Assembly: GCF_014836615.1 (NCBI RefSeq)
Contig: NZ_JACSQN010000007.1
Coordinates: 62,001 to 126,000, forward strand
Source of the DNA: Sporosarcina quadrami
GTDB taxonomy: Bacteria; Bacillota; Bacilli; Bacillales_A; Planococcaceae
Length of the DNA: 64,000 bases
Direction: 5' to 3'
The notes under the pieces were generated by a model that did no database searches, had not been told where the DNA came from, and saw nothing but the letters and a program-made list of their open reading frames with translations. Made by a program: the position numbers and the translations under genes. How positions within the stretch are numbered: the first letter of the stretch is position 1; each line of letters opens with the position of its first letter. This document shows, one piece after another, positions 8,943 to 18,456 of the stretch.

Positions 8943-11243
8943 ATGAAATCAACAAGTAAGTTTCTAAGCATGGTAGTGATGTTAGTTGTGTTACTAATTT
9001 CTTCATCAGCGTCGCCAGTTAATGCTGCTCGGCAGTTTAAAGATGTAAAGCCTGGACATTGGGCTTTTGAATCCGTGAACTGGGCATATGATCAAGGCTT
9101 GACGAAAGGCTATCCGGACGGCACATTTGCACCGGACAAGCCGATTACAGAAGCACAACTCGTGACGATGCTCGTCCGATTGGATTGCTCTTCACCTGAC
9201 TCTTTCCCAAGTGAACCTGGACAGCATAAAGCTTCCGGAAACTACTGGTACTTGTCAGGGAAGAATATTCCGCTAGATGGACAAAACCGTACTTTTGCAA
9301 AAGATTGGCCTGTTAAACGGTCAACTGCCGCTCAAATCATCGCAGCGTATAACGGCTATGATTTAGATAAAAAGCAAGCTGTCCAATATTTGTATACGGA
9401 AGATTTAGCGACTGGACGTGCTGGCAAGAACACTTGGAAAGATTTCAGTCCTGATGATTCATTGACACGTGCGGAAGCTGTGGACTTGCTTCGCAAAGTA
9501 TCGATGAATGGATCATGCGATATTGTCGGATTGAAAAAACGTGCATCTGGAAAAGACAATGGCACGTTCCCATTACCTTCAAGCTTTGATGACGATGGAA
9601 CTGTGCACTTCCCGACGAATAATAAACCGTCGAAGCCACCTGTCGTTATTAACCCAGGGGCATCTAATGAAGTGGATATTGATAAAAGCGAATTGATTGC
9701 CAACGGAAACGATTCCACGTACGTCACGGTTTCATTCAAAGACTGCAATGGCAATACGATTCCCTATGATCGGTCACTGGCAGTACGAGTGACTTCCAGT
9801 GCTGGAGCGACGCTTGCAGGTGATACTGAAAAGTACGATTATGACTGGTCTAATAACCACTCGCGGCCATATAAAACATCAATAATGACTGGAACAGATG
9901 GACCCGATGCAACAGTCAAAGTGACAGCACCACTATCAAAAACATATTTGAAAGATACACTTACATTTGAACTGATACAGGGCAATGGCTCAAGCTATAT
10001 AAACTGTGCTAATCAGATTGTCACTGTGAATTTGGATTACGTGCCGAAAGCGGAAGTTCGCCTCGAGATTGTTCCCGAACGCTATACACAAAACGGAACA
10101 CTAATAGAGCGTGAAAAAGTTGTGACGACTATCGTTTTGCCTGGCGGAGAAGTTGTACGCAATTTCAGAGGTCATGTGAATCTTCGTTCAACTTCTGGTA
10201 TTCAACTAACAACCTATTCCCCGTCCTTTGTATCCGGGGCAGCGACAGCGTATGTAATCCCTAACGAATCGCCCGAACCGATACGTGGCGAAATCATTGC
10301 AGAAGTCGTTCCATACAATTCGTTTTATCCTGTGGAGTTGACGGGAGTCATTAACGAAACGCATAGTGTGGATATTACGCACGATGGTTTCTTGAGCATA
10401 GATGCAATTTGTTCGAATGAAATTCCTGAGATGGCGTTTATTATTGATGCATCGGGGAGTATGATGCATAATGATCCTAAAAGTTTCAGAATTACTAAAA
10501 CACAGGGACTCATTAACAATTTACAGGCGGAAAGAAATATTGCCATTAAATTCAATTCTTCTTCACAACATCTTATAACGGATCAATGGTTTGTTGTCCC
10601 TCCTCATCTAACAAGGATTGGACAATCCGGGGGGACTAATATAGGTGCAGGCATGAACAGTGCATTCGATAGAATGAGTAGTTCAGGTAGCAAAGTAGCT
10701 ATTCTTTTAACCGATGGTAATTCAAGTGAATCGTCCATTCAATCGGCATTAGATAAAGCTGTAAAAGGTGGAATCGTTGTATACACAATCGGTCTCGGAA
10801 AAGAAAGGAACTTAAACAGTCCTCTTCTTAAAAAGATCGCAAAAGATACCGGCGGCACCTACTATCACATTACAGACAGTATCGACCTTGGTCTTGTCTA
10901 TCAATCAATTATTAAAGAAATCACTTGTGGCGTGCCGGCTTTGACTTGTTCATCAGCGAGTATGTTGTTTGAGAATCCATCCGTCACGTTCGGAACTCCT
11001 AGAGTCGTCATGGAGACAGATCTACGCGAAGGTTGCGGACAAATTGCGAAAGTAGTCGTGCGTTTTAACTCTAGTAAAGGTAATATAGATTATGAACTAG
11101 TCCACCGCGGACATAATAATTATCGTTTCATCATCGACAAAGATGAAATCGCAAATTATCATTTATACACGTCAGCACAATTTATCGCATACGACAGAAG
11201 TAATAATCAAGTCGGAGCGATAAAAACGGTACCTATTAAGTAA
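8943..11243 (+). CDS. SLH and von Willebrand factor A surface protein
   Basis: This 766-residue protein has a signal peptide (about 1-28). An SLH domain (about 31-75, FKDVKPGHWAFESVNWAYDQG) is followed by a second SLH-like stretch ending in LTRAEAVDLLRK (about 175-185). Then come Ig-like β domains (about 240-490) and a VWA domain (about 495-660). The MIDAS metal site is complete: DASGS (about 502), the Thr in GGTNIG (about 562) and the Asp in LTDGN (about 590). VWA domains bind protein ligands through a divalent metal, so a cell-surface adhesion role is likely. It appears co-transcribed with the upstream SLH gene. Confidence 0.9.
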   Translation: MKSTSKFLSMVVMLVVLLISSSASPVNAARQFKDVKPGHWAFESVNWAYDQGLTKGYPDGTFAPDKPITEAQLVTMLVRLDCSSPDSFPSEPGQHKASGNYWYLSGKNIPLDGQNRTFAKDWPVKRSTAAQIIAAYNGYDLDKKQAVQYLYTEDLATGRAGKNTWKDFSPDDSLTRAEAVDLLRKVSMNGSCDIVGLKKRASGKDNGTFPLPSSFDDDGTVHFPTNNKPSKPPVVINPGASNEVDIDKSELIANGNDSTYVTVSFKDCNGNTIPYDRSLAVRVTSSAGATLAGDTEKYDYDWSNNHSRPYKTSIMTGTDGPDATVKVTAPLSKTYLKDTLTFELIQGNGSSYINCANQIVTVNLDYVPKAEVRLEIVPERYTQNGTLIEREKVVTTIVLPGGEVVRNFRGHVNLRSTSGIQLTTYSPSFVSGAATAYVIPNESPEPIRGEIIAEVVPYNSFYPVELTGVINETHSVDITHDGFLSIDAICSNEIPEMAFIIDASGSMMHNDPKSFRITKTQGLINNLQAERNIAIKFNSSSQHLITDQWFVVPPHLTRIGQSGGTNIGAGMNSAFDRMSSSGSKVAILLTDGNSSESSIQSALDKAVKGGIVVYTIGLGKERNLNSPLLKKIAKDTGGTYYHITDSIDLGLVYQSIIKEITCGVPALTCSSASMLFENPSVTFGTPRVVMETDLREGCGQIAKVVVRFNSSKGNIDYELVHRGHNNYRFIIDKDEIANYHLYTSAQFIAYDRSNNQVGAIKTVPIK

Positions 11244-11254
11244 AATAAAACAGA

Positions 11255-11293
11255 AAAACCTTTGAGGATGCATTTGTTCTCCTCAAAGGTTTT
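11255..11293 (+). terminator. Terminator between the VWA gene and the deacetylase
   Basis: Perfect 14-base arms AAAACCTTTGAGGA (11255-11268) and TCCTCAAAGGTTTT (11280-11293). An ATG at 11262 lies inside this hairpin and is therefore an unlikely start for the next gene. Confidence 0.82.
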
Positions 11294-11333
11294 ACGATGT
11301 CATCCAGTTAAATGCATAAAAGGGGAAATTGAT

Positions 11334-12491
11334 TTGAAAAGGCTTTTCATCAGTATGTTACTACTAGTTTTACTATTCTCTCCGATACCAATGTCTACTG
11401 AAGCAGCAAGCCTCCCTACCGTAAAAATTACACAAGCGACGCCGGTTTTCTTTAATTCCGATAAAGTCGCCGTATTTTCCAAAGGGGCAACGGCTTCCAT
11501 TACAAAAGAATCCGGGAAATTTTATCACACAGTGATTGCTGGCGAAGACGTGAAGTTTTCCAAGCAGCGTGCTAAGACAATTAAAAATAGCTTTGGATCT
11601 TTCAAAGGGGCCTATCCTGTTAAAGCGAAAACGAAAGGGCATGTCAAAATCTACAGCGCACCAAATGGTAAAGGAAAAGAAATAGGTCATATACAACCGG
11701 ATCTAACAATCCATATGCAACGTGAGCAAAAGGGCTTTTATCCGATTAACTTCGGTGGCAAAACTGCGTACATTCAAAAAAAAGATATTGCTGTCGATCC
11801 AGGCATTCCCGTTCTCATGTACCATGACCTCGTCCAAACGAAAGTCGGTGATAATGTCTCTGTCCTAGAAGTAAACAAGTTCGCTGAGCAGATGGCTTAT
11901 TTGAAAAAGAATGGCTGGACGACGATTAGCCCTCGTCAAATGGAGCTATGGCTTAAAGGCAAAATCAAGTTACCGAAAAAATCAGTATTAATTACGTTTG
12001 ATGACGGATACGATTCAACAATTGATCTCGCTTATCCTATTTTGAAGAAACATGGTTTGCAAGCGACTTCCTTCCTTATTACAAGCAGGATTGATCGTCC
12101 AGGAATGGTTTCCGCAGAAAACATTGCAGAAACTGCCGATGTGTTCTCTTACCAAAATCACACGCATGCCTACCATATGTTTAACAGCATGACGGGGCTA
12201 AGCTATTTGCAGTCTGAATCGCGTTTTTCAATTGCTGCAGATTTAGAGGAAGCAAATGATCATATCGAACAAATTATCGGAGGCGGTCACAAAGTAACTG
12301 CACTTGCCTATCCGTATGGAAAGTATGGCCCCCAGACATTGTTGGCGTTGCACGATACGGATATCTCTATCGCATTCACGATTAATGAAGGCAATGTACA
12401 TCAAGGAGATAACTTACTCGACTTGAACCGACAACGTGTTCATTCGGATATGACATTGAAAGACTTTGCCAATAAATTGAACGGTATGTAA
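11334..12491 (+). CDS. Secreted polysaccharide deacetylase with SH3-like domain
   Basis: The TTG at 11334 has AGGGGA just upstream and gives a clean signal peptide (MKRLFISMLLLVLLFSPIP). The in-frame ATG at 11262 lies in a terminator. The mature protein has a linker, an SH3-like segment (about 90-155, VKIYSAPNGKGKEIGHI...) and a NodB-type carbohydrate esterase 4 domain (about 160-385). The CE4 motifs PVLMYHDL, ITFDDGYDS (catalytic and metal Asp pair) and the NHTHAYHM metal-His motif are visible. It probably removes N- or O-acetyl groups from wall glycan outside the membrane; the exact substrate is unknown. Confidence 0.88.
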   Translation: MKRLFISMLLLVLLFSPIPMSTEAASLPTVKITQATPVFFNSDKVAVFSKGATASITKESGKFYHTVIAGEDVKFSKQRAKTIKNSFGSFKGAYPVKAKTKGHVKIYSAPNGKGKEIGHIQPDLTIHMQREQKGFYPINFGGKTAYIQKKDIAVDPGIPVLMYHDLVQTKVGDNVSVLEVNKFAEQMAYLKKNGWTTISPRQMELWLKGKIKLPKKSVLITFDDGYDSTIDLAYPILKKHGLQATSFLITSRIDRPGMVSAENIAETADVFSYQNHTHAYHMFNSMTGLSYLQSESRFSIAADLEEANDHIEQIIGGGHKVTALAYPYGKYGPQTLLALHDTDISIAFTINEGNVHQGDNLLDLNRQRVHSDMTLKDFANKLNGM

Positions 12492-12493
12492 GT

Positions 12494-12536
12494 AAGAAGC
12501 CCGATTTCGCGTGTCAATCGCGAATGCGGGCTTCTT
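12494..12536. terminator. Bidirectional terminator
   Basis: Arms AAGAAGCCCG (12494-12503) and CGGGCTTCTT (12527-12536) enclose an inner TTCGCG/CGCGAA stem, between the converging deacetylase and acyl-CoA ligase genes. Confidence 0.8.
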
Positions 12537-12540
12537 TCAT

Positions 12541-14037
12541 TCATCGTGCAACATTTGCGTGCGTCCGTAATGTCTGCTTCAACACTTTACCAGATGCGTT
12601 TCGCGGCAATTCATCCATGTATTCAATTTCCACCGGCACTTTGAATTTCGCTAGTTGCTTTGCACAGTAATTTAGGATTTCACTTTCGCTAACACTCTTC
12701 CCATCTTTCATGACGACGTACGCTTTCGGCACTTCACCAAGCACTTCATGCGGTATACCTAGAACTGCAGCTTCAAGCACTTCAGGAATTTGATAAAGCA
12801 CTTCTTCCACTTCAACCGGATACACATTTTCACCACCACGGATGATCATGTCCTTTTTCCGATCGACGATATATAACAGACCATCTGCATCGAGCCTCCC
12901 TAAATCCCCCGAGTAAAGCCATCCATTACGAATCGCTCTCCTCGTTTCATCCTCATCTTTCAAATAGCCTTTCATTACTTGGGGACCGCTCATAACGATT
13001 TCACCTACTTGGCCAGTCGGCAACGACTCACCGAATTCATCCACGACAAGAATTTCCGTCCTAGGTAATGCTTCCCCGACAGAACCGATTTTTTCGAGCG
13101 CCAAATGATCTTTTAATGTTGTAGCTGCAGGAGTGTTTTCCGTCTGGCCATACAGATTCTGCACTTTCACATTCGGAAAGGCTTCTTTCAGTTTCTTCAC
13201 CATTTCATATGGCATCGGTGCCGCACCATAGCAGAATAGACGCAACGAAGACAGATCATGCTCGTGTATATCGGGCATATTCAAGAGTATTGTATACATG
13301 GCAGGTACGCCGAAAAACATTGTAGGGGATGTATTTTGTAATAAAGCCACTGTCCCTTTCGGTGAAAATGCCTCTTCAATAATGACAGTGCCACCTTTAT
13401 GCATAACGGGATTCATAAAGACGTGACAAGCTGCGCAATGGAATAGAGGTGTTGAAATAAGCATGCGGTCTTCGTCTGTGATACTCATCGACTCCGACCA
13501 TATTTCTGCAGTAGCCATTAGATTAAAATGTGTTAGCATAACCCCTTTTGGCTTCCCGGTGGTTCCGGATGTATACATAACGACCGCGGTATCATTGGAA
13601 TCCATTTTGACGGGTTGGAATGAGATCGCGGAATCTTGTAATATGTTATTGATTAAATAGTCCATCGACAGTTTCTCGGCGAAAGAATGTTTTGATTCAG
13701 AGATGACTTCACTTAACTTATTGTCATAGATGACCGCCTTCGCCTCCGAGTGGTTGAATATATATTCCACTTCGGGTGGTGCCAACTTCGTGTTGACAGG
13801 CATGACGGTGAACCCGCCAAGTTGAATACCGAAATAACAGACAAGGAATAGATCCGAATTCAAACTGTATAAAGCAATGATGTCCCCTTTTTCATACCCT
13901 TTAGCCTGAAAATGGCCAGCAACTTTTTGTGCCTTGTTGTAGAATTCTCCGTACGTCCATTCACGACCATTATACGAAGTGAACACTTTCTCCGGATTAG
14001 TTTCTGCATGTACTTTCAACTGCTCTGTTAAATTCAA
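12541..14037 (-). CDS. Acyl-CoA ligase, AMP-binding family
   Basis: This adenylate-forming enzyme of about 498 residues has the P-loop-like motif YTSGTTGKPKGVML (about 162), YGQTE (about 300), GWLYSGDLGRLDADGLLYIVDRKKDMI (about 375) and the C-terminal catalytic Lys in PRNASGKVLKQTLR. It activates a carboxylic acid, probably a fatty or aryl acid, to the acyl-CoA through an acyl-AMP. An ATG at 14058 is also in frame. The AAGGAGAG site lies inside those first codons and is 6 nt from the TTG at 14037, so the TTG is preferred. It stands alone, without β-oxidation neighbours. Confidence 0.88.
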   Translation of the reverse strand: MNLTEQLKVHAETNPEKVFTSYNGREWTYGEFYNKAQKVAGHFQAKGYEKGDIIALYSLNSDLFLVCYFGIQLGGFTVMPVNTKLAPPEVEYIFNHSEAKAVIYDNKLSEVISESKHSFAEKLSMDYLINNILQDSAISFQPVKMDSNDTAVVMYTSGTTGKPKGVMLTHFNLMATAEIWSESMSITDEDRMLISTPLFHCAACHVFMNPVMHKGGTVIIEEAFSPKGTVALLQNTSPTMFFGVPAMYTILLNMPDIHEHDLSSLRLFCYGAAPMPYEMVKKLKEAFPNVKVQNLYGQTENTPAATTLKDHLALEKIGSVGEALPRTEILVVDEFGESLPTGQVGEIVMSGPQVMKGYLKDEDETRRAIRNGWLYSGDLGRLDADGLLYIVDRKKDMIIRGGENVYPVEVEEVLYQIPEVLEAAVLGIPHEVLGEVPKAYVVMKDGKSVSESEILNYCAKQLAKFKVPVEIEYMDELPRNASGKVLKQTLRTHANVAR

Positions 14038-14227
14038 CGCATTCTCTCCTTCATTCATAGATTCCTATACTAATCATATCAACAGATATTTCAGATTACA
14101 ATATTTATAATAAAAATTCTGTTATATGATATTAAATAAACAATGGAATTCTGTTGAAACAATCCGCTATGATCTTTCGTATCATTAATGAGAGAGTTAT
14201 TCATTCAATAGAAAAGAGGGTTTATTC

Positions 14228-15133
14228 ATGAATAAAAAAATTGCAACAGGTCTGTTTGCGCTTGCCTTGCTAGTAGGCGGATGTTCTGAAAAGACGACGG
14301 AAGAAGATATAACTGCAGAAAAGCCAATTGAAACACCGGAAGTAGAAGAAACGGATAGTACACAAGTTGAATACGCTGATTGGGAAGGTGATTATGTTTT
14401 CATTGACGATGAAATCGAAGGGACTTTGACGATTTCTGAGCAACAGGAAGCTGATTTCGACATTTCGCTTAGCGCAGTGAAGATAGATTGGGAGAATACA
14501 TTGCTTGCTGAAGAAAAGTTTGAAGGAAAAGGTTCTGCTGACGATGATCAAGCAGAGATTTCGGTCACAGATAAGGATTGTTCCGCTGAGTTAAGTTTAA
14601 AAGACGCTGAACTGACTGTCGATATGAAAGGCGCAGAGTGCGATAAAAACCTTGATTTATCCGGACTATACAAAAAGGTTCCTACTGAGAAACCGGAACT
14701 GTTCAGTATGAAAGACGGAAAGATTCATTTGAACGGTTTGACGTTATCGGATACACCGGCTACGACAAAAACATTCTGGGGAAATCCTGATCCCGACAAA
14801 TCCACTGCTGACGACATCCACTTGCAAGATGAAACAGTACACACATACGCAGATGACGGTATGCAAATCACTTACTATCAACTTAAATTATATGCAATGA
14901 CTGTTGCTGCAGACAAAGAAAAGCTTGCTGAAATCGCGAAAGCATTCCCTGGGACGCACTATAAAGATGTTAACTCGGATAGCGAGCTGTTCCATATGGA
15001 GGACAACGGACACTTGCTCATATACCGAAATGAGGTCATTGGAGGCGATAGATCGGAGTTTTTACTCATACCCGCGGACGAGAATTTCACTTATGCAGTC
15101 GATAGTGGAATTTATGTGCCGGTTACAAAGTAA
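14228..15133 (+). CDS. Lipoprotein of unknown function
   Basis: This 301-residue lipoprotein has a clear signal and lipobox (LLVGGC, Cys 19) and an acidic Glu/Thr-rich linker (about 22-50). The folded part begins ADWEGDYVFIDDEIEGTLTISEQ. Two Cys pairs could form disulfides (C119 region DKDCSAEL and GAECDKNLD). A second domain (about 160-300) carries FWGNPDPDKSTADD and ends in a β-strand. The ribosome site is AGAGGG. No family was recognised and it has no operon partner. Confidence 0.78.
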   Translation: MNKKIATGLFALALLVGGCSEKTTEEDITAEKPIETPEVEETDSTQVEYADWEGDYVFIDDEIEGTLTISEQQEADFDISLSAVKIDWENTLLAEEKFEGKGSADDDQAEISVTDKDCSAELSLKDAELTVDMKGAECDKNLDLSGLYKKVPTEKPELFSMKDGKIHLNGLTLSDTPATTKTFWGNPDPDKSTADDIHLQDETVHTYADDGMQITYYQLKLYAMTVAADKEKLAEIAKAFPGTHYKDVNSDSELFHMEDNGHLLIYRNEVIGGDRSEFLLIPADENFTYAVDSGIYVPVTK

Positions 15134-15159
15134 ACAAGAAAGGACTATTCTTATTCAAG

Positions 15160-15223
15160 AAAAAGCAATCATACATAATCAGCGATTGGAAGGTTATTCC
15201 CCTAGCTGTTTATGCATGATTGC
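15160..15223 (-). terminator. Long-loop hairpin terminator of the 15226 gene
   Basis: On the minus strand GCAATCATGCATAA (15210-15223) pairs with TTATGTATGATTGC (15165-15178) with one mismatch and is followed by TTTTT (15160-15164). The 31-nt loop is unusually long. Confidence 0.6.
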
Positions 15224-15225
15224 CT

Positions 15226-15825
15226 TCAGTCTTGCTTAAGCTCTTCGATTCGTTCCCCAGAGAGTGAAAAAGGGGTTGCAATGAAGATCGAGAATCCACC
15301 TAACAAAAATAAAAATACACTGAGCCCATCGTTAGGATGGGCTGGTGTAAAACGCAGCGCTGTCATGATGACGATACCGATGATGATAATAACGGCTAGC
15401 GCTTTTGGCCATTTGACGAGTTGCCCCTTCTTCTTTGGGTTCACAAACACAGAGGCAATTCGCTCCTTCCATAAATGGCTAAACAGAAATAAAAGTATCG
15501 CGATAGTCAGCATTGGCAAAAAAGCAAATGTGCCAAACGTTATTTTCACAAAAGGCATCATCATAAAAAACGAAAGTCCCGTGAGCATCCAATACAATTG
15601 GATCGAATTATATCGCCTCGGTTCATGTTTGCTGTAGCGCTTCCATAATAGGATAAGGCGGACAATAATGAGAACTTCAACTGTTAAATTGATGGGCAGC
15701 CAAAATAAAAAACGTCCTTCTGGTACGGCGCTAGCTCCTAGCAAGGATAGAAGATGTAAAAAAAATATAAAGACGATTAGATTATCTGCTTTCACTTGTT
15801 GGTCGATGTTTTGCTTTGAAGTCAC
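15226..15825 (-). CDS. Six-TM membrane protein, unknown
   Basis: This 199-residue protein has a GTG start behind GGGAGG. About six hydrophobic segments are visible: LIVFIFFLHLLSLLGA, FWLPINLTVEVLIIVRL, WMLTGLSFFMMMPFV, FLPMLTIAILLFLF, ALAVIIIIGIVIM and LSVFLFLLGGFSIFI. The loops are short and basic on alternate sides. No transporter or enzyme motif is evident. It lies downstream of the pilus locus but is separated from it by 168 nt, so a link is not supported. Confidence 0.72.
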   Translation of the reverse strand: MTSKQNIDQQVKADNLIVFIFFLHLLSLLGASAVPEGRFLFWLPINLTVEVLIIVRLILLWKRYSKHEPRRYNSIQLYWMLTGLSFFMMMPFVKITFGTFAFLPMLTIAILLFLFSHLWKERIASVFVNPKKKGQLVKWPKALAVIIIIGIVIMTALRFTPAHPNDGLSVFLFLLGGFSIFIATPFSLSGERIEELKQD

Positions 15826-15993
15826 ATGGTAACCTCCCCTTTAAGAGAAATCTTCTTCTTCATTTCTTATTATCTAAATTTACGAAAACGAAAACAAAGA
15901 TGAAAATCATTGCAATCGTTGTATCTCCTTTACCGTTAAATACTTTACTTTTGCAAATACCCTTTCCTTCGAGCGGGATTTATATGCTACAGA

Positions 15994-16641
15994 TTATTCG
16001 GCACTGACAATTCCCTTCAAATAAATCAAAGATGGACCATAACCTATCTGAGGAATCTCTTTAGTCATTGACTCCATATAGGTTTGATTACTGTCAGTTA
16101 TCGATTCAAATGTAACATCAGCCTTCACTTCCACTCTATAATCAGGCAATACTAATGTTACAGTACTCTGTTCAACATTTCCGCCATTTTTTTCAATCAC
16201 ATCGCGCACAGTAGCTGTAAATGTTGTGCCGATCCCATCGACTTGTATTGATATAAACTCATTCAACATACTATACTTACTCATTCTTTCGGGTAATATC
16301 TCATTCAAAGCATGAATATACGCACTGTTTTTTAATTCACCCGCTTGTATATTCTCATCTGTTTTTTCATCAATAAGCTGACTGATCGATTTACCGTCAT
16401 CTTCTTCTCTTTGTTCCTCAGAATCTTCATGACCATCAAATTCAGCAATACCGAGTTGAGTAGCTTTCACCAATACAGAAGTACCCGCTAACGCAGCTTG
16501 CTGTGTCGCTGTGGCGGCTTGTTGTTTAACAACATACACCTTTCCTAGATTCACAATGATGACGACGATGACAATGGAAACGAGCATGATCCACAAACTA
16601 TAGACCATGCCACTTCCCTTTTCATTTGTAAGTGCCTTCAA
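15994..16641 (-). CDS. TadG/TadE-like pilus-associated pseudopilin
   Basis: This 215-residue protein has a TTG start overlapping the TGA of the TadE-like gene. A short charged leader NEKGSG precedes one hydrophobic helix (about 12-33), then VYVVKQQAATATQQAALAGTSV, the typical TadG/TadE start in which the helix runs into an Ala/Gln-rich amphipathic part. An acidic stretch (about 72-90, DGHEDSEEQREEDDGK) and a β-rich C-terminal domain follow. Family knowledge places such proteins in the Tad machine as minor pilins or assembly factors at the membrane. It is the last gene of the pilus operon. Confidence 0.75.
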   Translation of the reverse strand: MKALTNEKGSGMVYSLWIMLVSIVIVVIIVNLGKVYVVKQQAATATQQAALAGTSVLVKATQLGIAEFDGHEDSEEQREEDDGKSISQLIDEKTDENIQAGELKNSAYIHALNEILPERMSKYSMLNEFISIQVDGIGTTFTATVRDVIEKNGGNVEQSTVTLVLPDYRVEVKADVTFESITDSNQTYMESMTKEIPQIGYGPSLIYLKGIVSAE

Positions 16642-17039
16642 TTTAGCATCACCTTACCTGCCACCTTTGAACTGATTGGTACGGACATTGTGGACTTCCA
16701 CTTTTCGGGGATGAAAACAAGGGGATGTTGCGCTGTGATGTTCAATTCAAATAATCCATTTCCAGCTGAAGGTACAGAGACTGCTACATCATTGATTAAG
16801 CTACTGCTACCGATCGATTCATTTACAGCATCAACCGCATCATTATAATTACCAGACAATGCGTATACTTGTGCACCATCATTTGCTGCTGATTTTAAAC
16901 TTAGAACCGCATACCCTGATGCAACAACTTGCCATAACAATAAAAAGAATAAAAAGTAAAAAGGAAGGACCCCCAAAAATTCAATACTCATAGACCCCTT
17001 TTCGTTCCGAATCAATTTGAACTTTTTCAGCGTAACCAT
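16638..17039 (-). CDS. tadE: TadE-like minor pseudopilin
   Basis: This 133-residue protein has the type IV prepilin-like start NEKGSMSIEFLGVLPFYFLFFLLLWQVV. The Gly before the cleavage point and Glu at +5 are the key residues for prepilin peptidase. A single N-terminal helix and a short β-rich globular part follow, as in TadE. It overlaps the next gene by 4 nt. TadE proteins assist Flp pilus assembly at the membrane. No prepilin peptidase gene lies in the window, so processing needs a peptidase encoded elsewhere. Confidence 0.78.
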   Translation of the reverse strand: MVTLKKFKLIRNEKGSMSIEFLGVLPFYFLFFLLLWQVVASGYAVLSLKSAANDGAQVYALSGNYNDAVDAVNESIGSSSLINDVAVSVPSAGNGLFELNITAQHPLVFIPEKWKSTMSVPISSKVAGKVMLN

Positions 17040-17048
17040 TCCTTTCCT

Positions 17049-17456
17049 TCATTTCATTCGATTTATTTTATATTGCAAATACCAAATATGAAAAAGGATC
17101 AGCCAGACACGGTTGAAATCTAAATCTGCATCATTCTTTTCCATCGCTTCCGCCACACGAAAAACCGAGAAATATGTAATGCCAAGCCCGATGAATGTAA
17201 TGATGATATTAATTGTATCAAAGAAGTCAATTCCCATCTCCGTTAGGAAAGCTCCGCCAAGTACAAAATAGAAGGCAAGGAATGCATAAATTACAAAAAG
17301 AAATTTCAGCCATCCAAAACTGATGGACGTTTTCCCAAGACGGTCTATCGAATTCCTTCTTGATATGAACCAATACGGTACATACACACCTAAGGTAACG
17401 TTCGTCAGCAAAACTGCAAGAGCGGTATTCGTTTTTTTAAATATCAATTCGCCCAT
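17049..17456 (-). CDS. Small three-TM protein in pilus locus
   Basis: This 135-residue protein has three or four hydrophobic segments (about 10-30, 50-72, 80-105). The start NTALAVLLTNVTLGVYVPYWFISRRNSIDRLG resembles DUF4234, in which a TLGIY.xYW motif sits in the first membrane helix. Assignment to DUF4234 is tentative. It overlaps the upstream membrane protein gene by 13 nt and so belongs to the Tad operon by position. Its role is unknown. Confidence 0.62.
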   Translation of the reverse strand: MGELIFKKTNTALAVLLTNVTLGVYVPYWFISRRNSIDRLGKTSISFGWLKFLFVIYAFLAFYFVLGGAFLTEMGIDFFDTINIIITFIGLGITYFSVFRVAEAMEKNDADLDFNRVWLILFHIWYLQYKINRMK

Positions 17457-18112
17457 TTTTCTTCCGCCTCTTCTTTCATGTTTAGAAGTTTTTCAGATAT
17501 TGCAAATACTACGAAAGGAAAAACGACTATTGAAAATACTAGTCTTGCCACGAGGAATGCGACATAATTCATTTCCAAAAAGGAAGTAAGATATAGTACA
17601 CCAAACCATAATAATGTTGTAAAGCATATCCAAAAAATGATTTGTATCCAAACTTGCATAAAATTATTTATGTAGAATTCAATGGAAGTTTTGACCCAAT
17701 CACGTAATGTATTTTCGCTTTGATACGTAAAAGGCAATATGAATAGTAATGGTGCAATCACAAAGCCTGGAATGTAAAATATGAAAATGCCACCATAAAT
17801 CAAAATAGAAATCAGTGTGCCCACCGCTAAAATTGGTCCGATTGACCAAATAAAGCCTTTCACCATTTCTTTAAATTCCATTTCCTCATCTACACTTACT
17901 CGTTTATATAATAAAAATAATGGATGAACAAAAATGACAAATAGCATCATATTCAACAATACATTGACGAGGCTTTCTCTTCCACCCCAATCGACTGACA
18001 ACAAGGTTAAACTATAGTTGGAGAAAATCAGCCAGACAGGAACCATTATAACAATGCCGTACGCGATGATTTTCAGTAACTGTTCATTGTAATAAAAAGC
18101 TGCTTCTCTCAA
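17444..18112 (-). CDS. Membrane protein of pilus locus, unknown
   Basis: This 222-residue protein has a TTG start with AAGGAGGG 8 nt upstream. Five to six TM helices are visible, for example IIAYGIVIMVPVWLIF and VWIQIIFWICFTTLLWFGVLYL, and one cytoplasmic Glu-rich loop (RVSVDEEMEFKEMVKG). The C-terminus NMKEEAEEKWAN is charged and probably inside. The gene overlaps its neighbours on both sides. It resembles polytopic YIP1/DUF-type proteins only in general shape; no family was recognised. Confidence 0.62.
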   Translation of the reverse strand: MREAAFYYNEQLLKIIAYGIVIMVPVWLIFSNYSLTLLSVDWGGRESLVNVLLNMMLFVIFVHPLFLLYKRVSVDEEMEFKEMVKGFIWSIGPILAVGTLISILIYGGIFIFYIPGFVIAPLLFILPFTYQSENTLRDWVKTSIEFYINNFMQVWIQIIFWICFTTLLWFGVLYLTSFLEMNYVAFLVARLVFSIVVFPFVVFAISEKLLNMKEEAEEKWAN

Positions 18113-18456
18113 CTGTGAGCCCTCCTTGCTTCTAACTTCCTAAAAATATACACACCTACTATCGCTATCATGGTTGCAGTTACAAAACTGAAGAGCGCAA
18201 TATCCGGTTCAAATAGCATTGGCAGTCCATAAAAGAATTGAGAGAATAAAATATTAAAAACGACCAACGCACATGCCAACATGTAAGCAGAGAAGTACGG
18301 AAAAAGGAACGACCTACTCAAATACCCTAATAATCCATAGGTGAAAATCATGACTATCGTAGAATGCAACAAAAAATTCGGGATGGCAAGAACCATGAGG
18401 AAGCTAAACCCAATCATTGCAAACATGACAATTCCAAGGACTTGTATATATTTCAT
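18109..18456 (-). CDS. Four-TM protein of pilus locus, unknown
   Basis: This 115-residue protein is almost wholly hydrophobic, with four helices (about 5-28, 32-47, 54-75, 84-105) and a basic tail RKLEARRAHS inside. It overlaps both neighbouring genes by 4 nt. No motif was recognised; operon membership is its only functional clue. Confidence 0.6.
   Translation of the reverse strand: MKYIQVLGIVMFAMIGFSFLMVLAIPNFLLHSTIVMIFTYGLLGYLSRSFLFPYFSAYMLACALVVFNILFSQFFYGLPMLFEPDIALFSFVTATMIAIVGVYIFRKLEARRAHS

Noticed and set aside
11262-11333. ATG at 11262 as start of the deacetylase
   Set aside because: It lies inside a terminator hairpin, has no ribosome site and would put 24 polar residues before a good signal peptide.
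14110-14160. Direct repeats AATTCTGTT upstream of the lipoprotein gene
   Set aside because: Two 9-mers in AT-rich DNA can arise by chance, and they do not align with a promoter.
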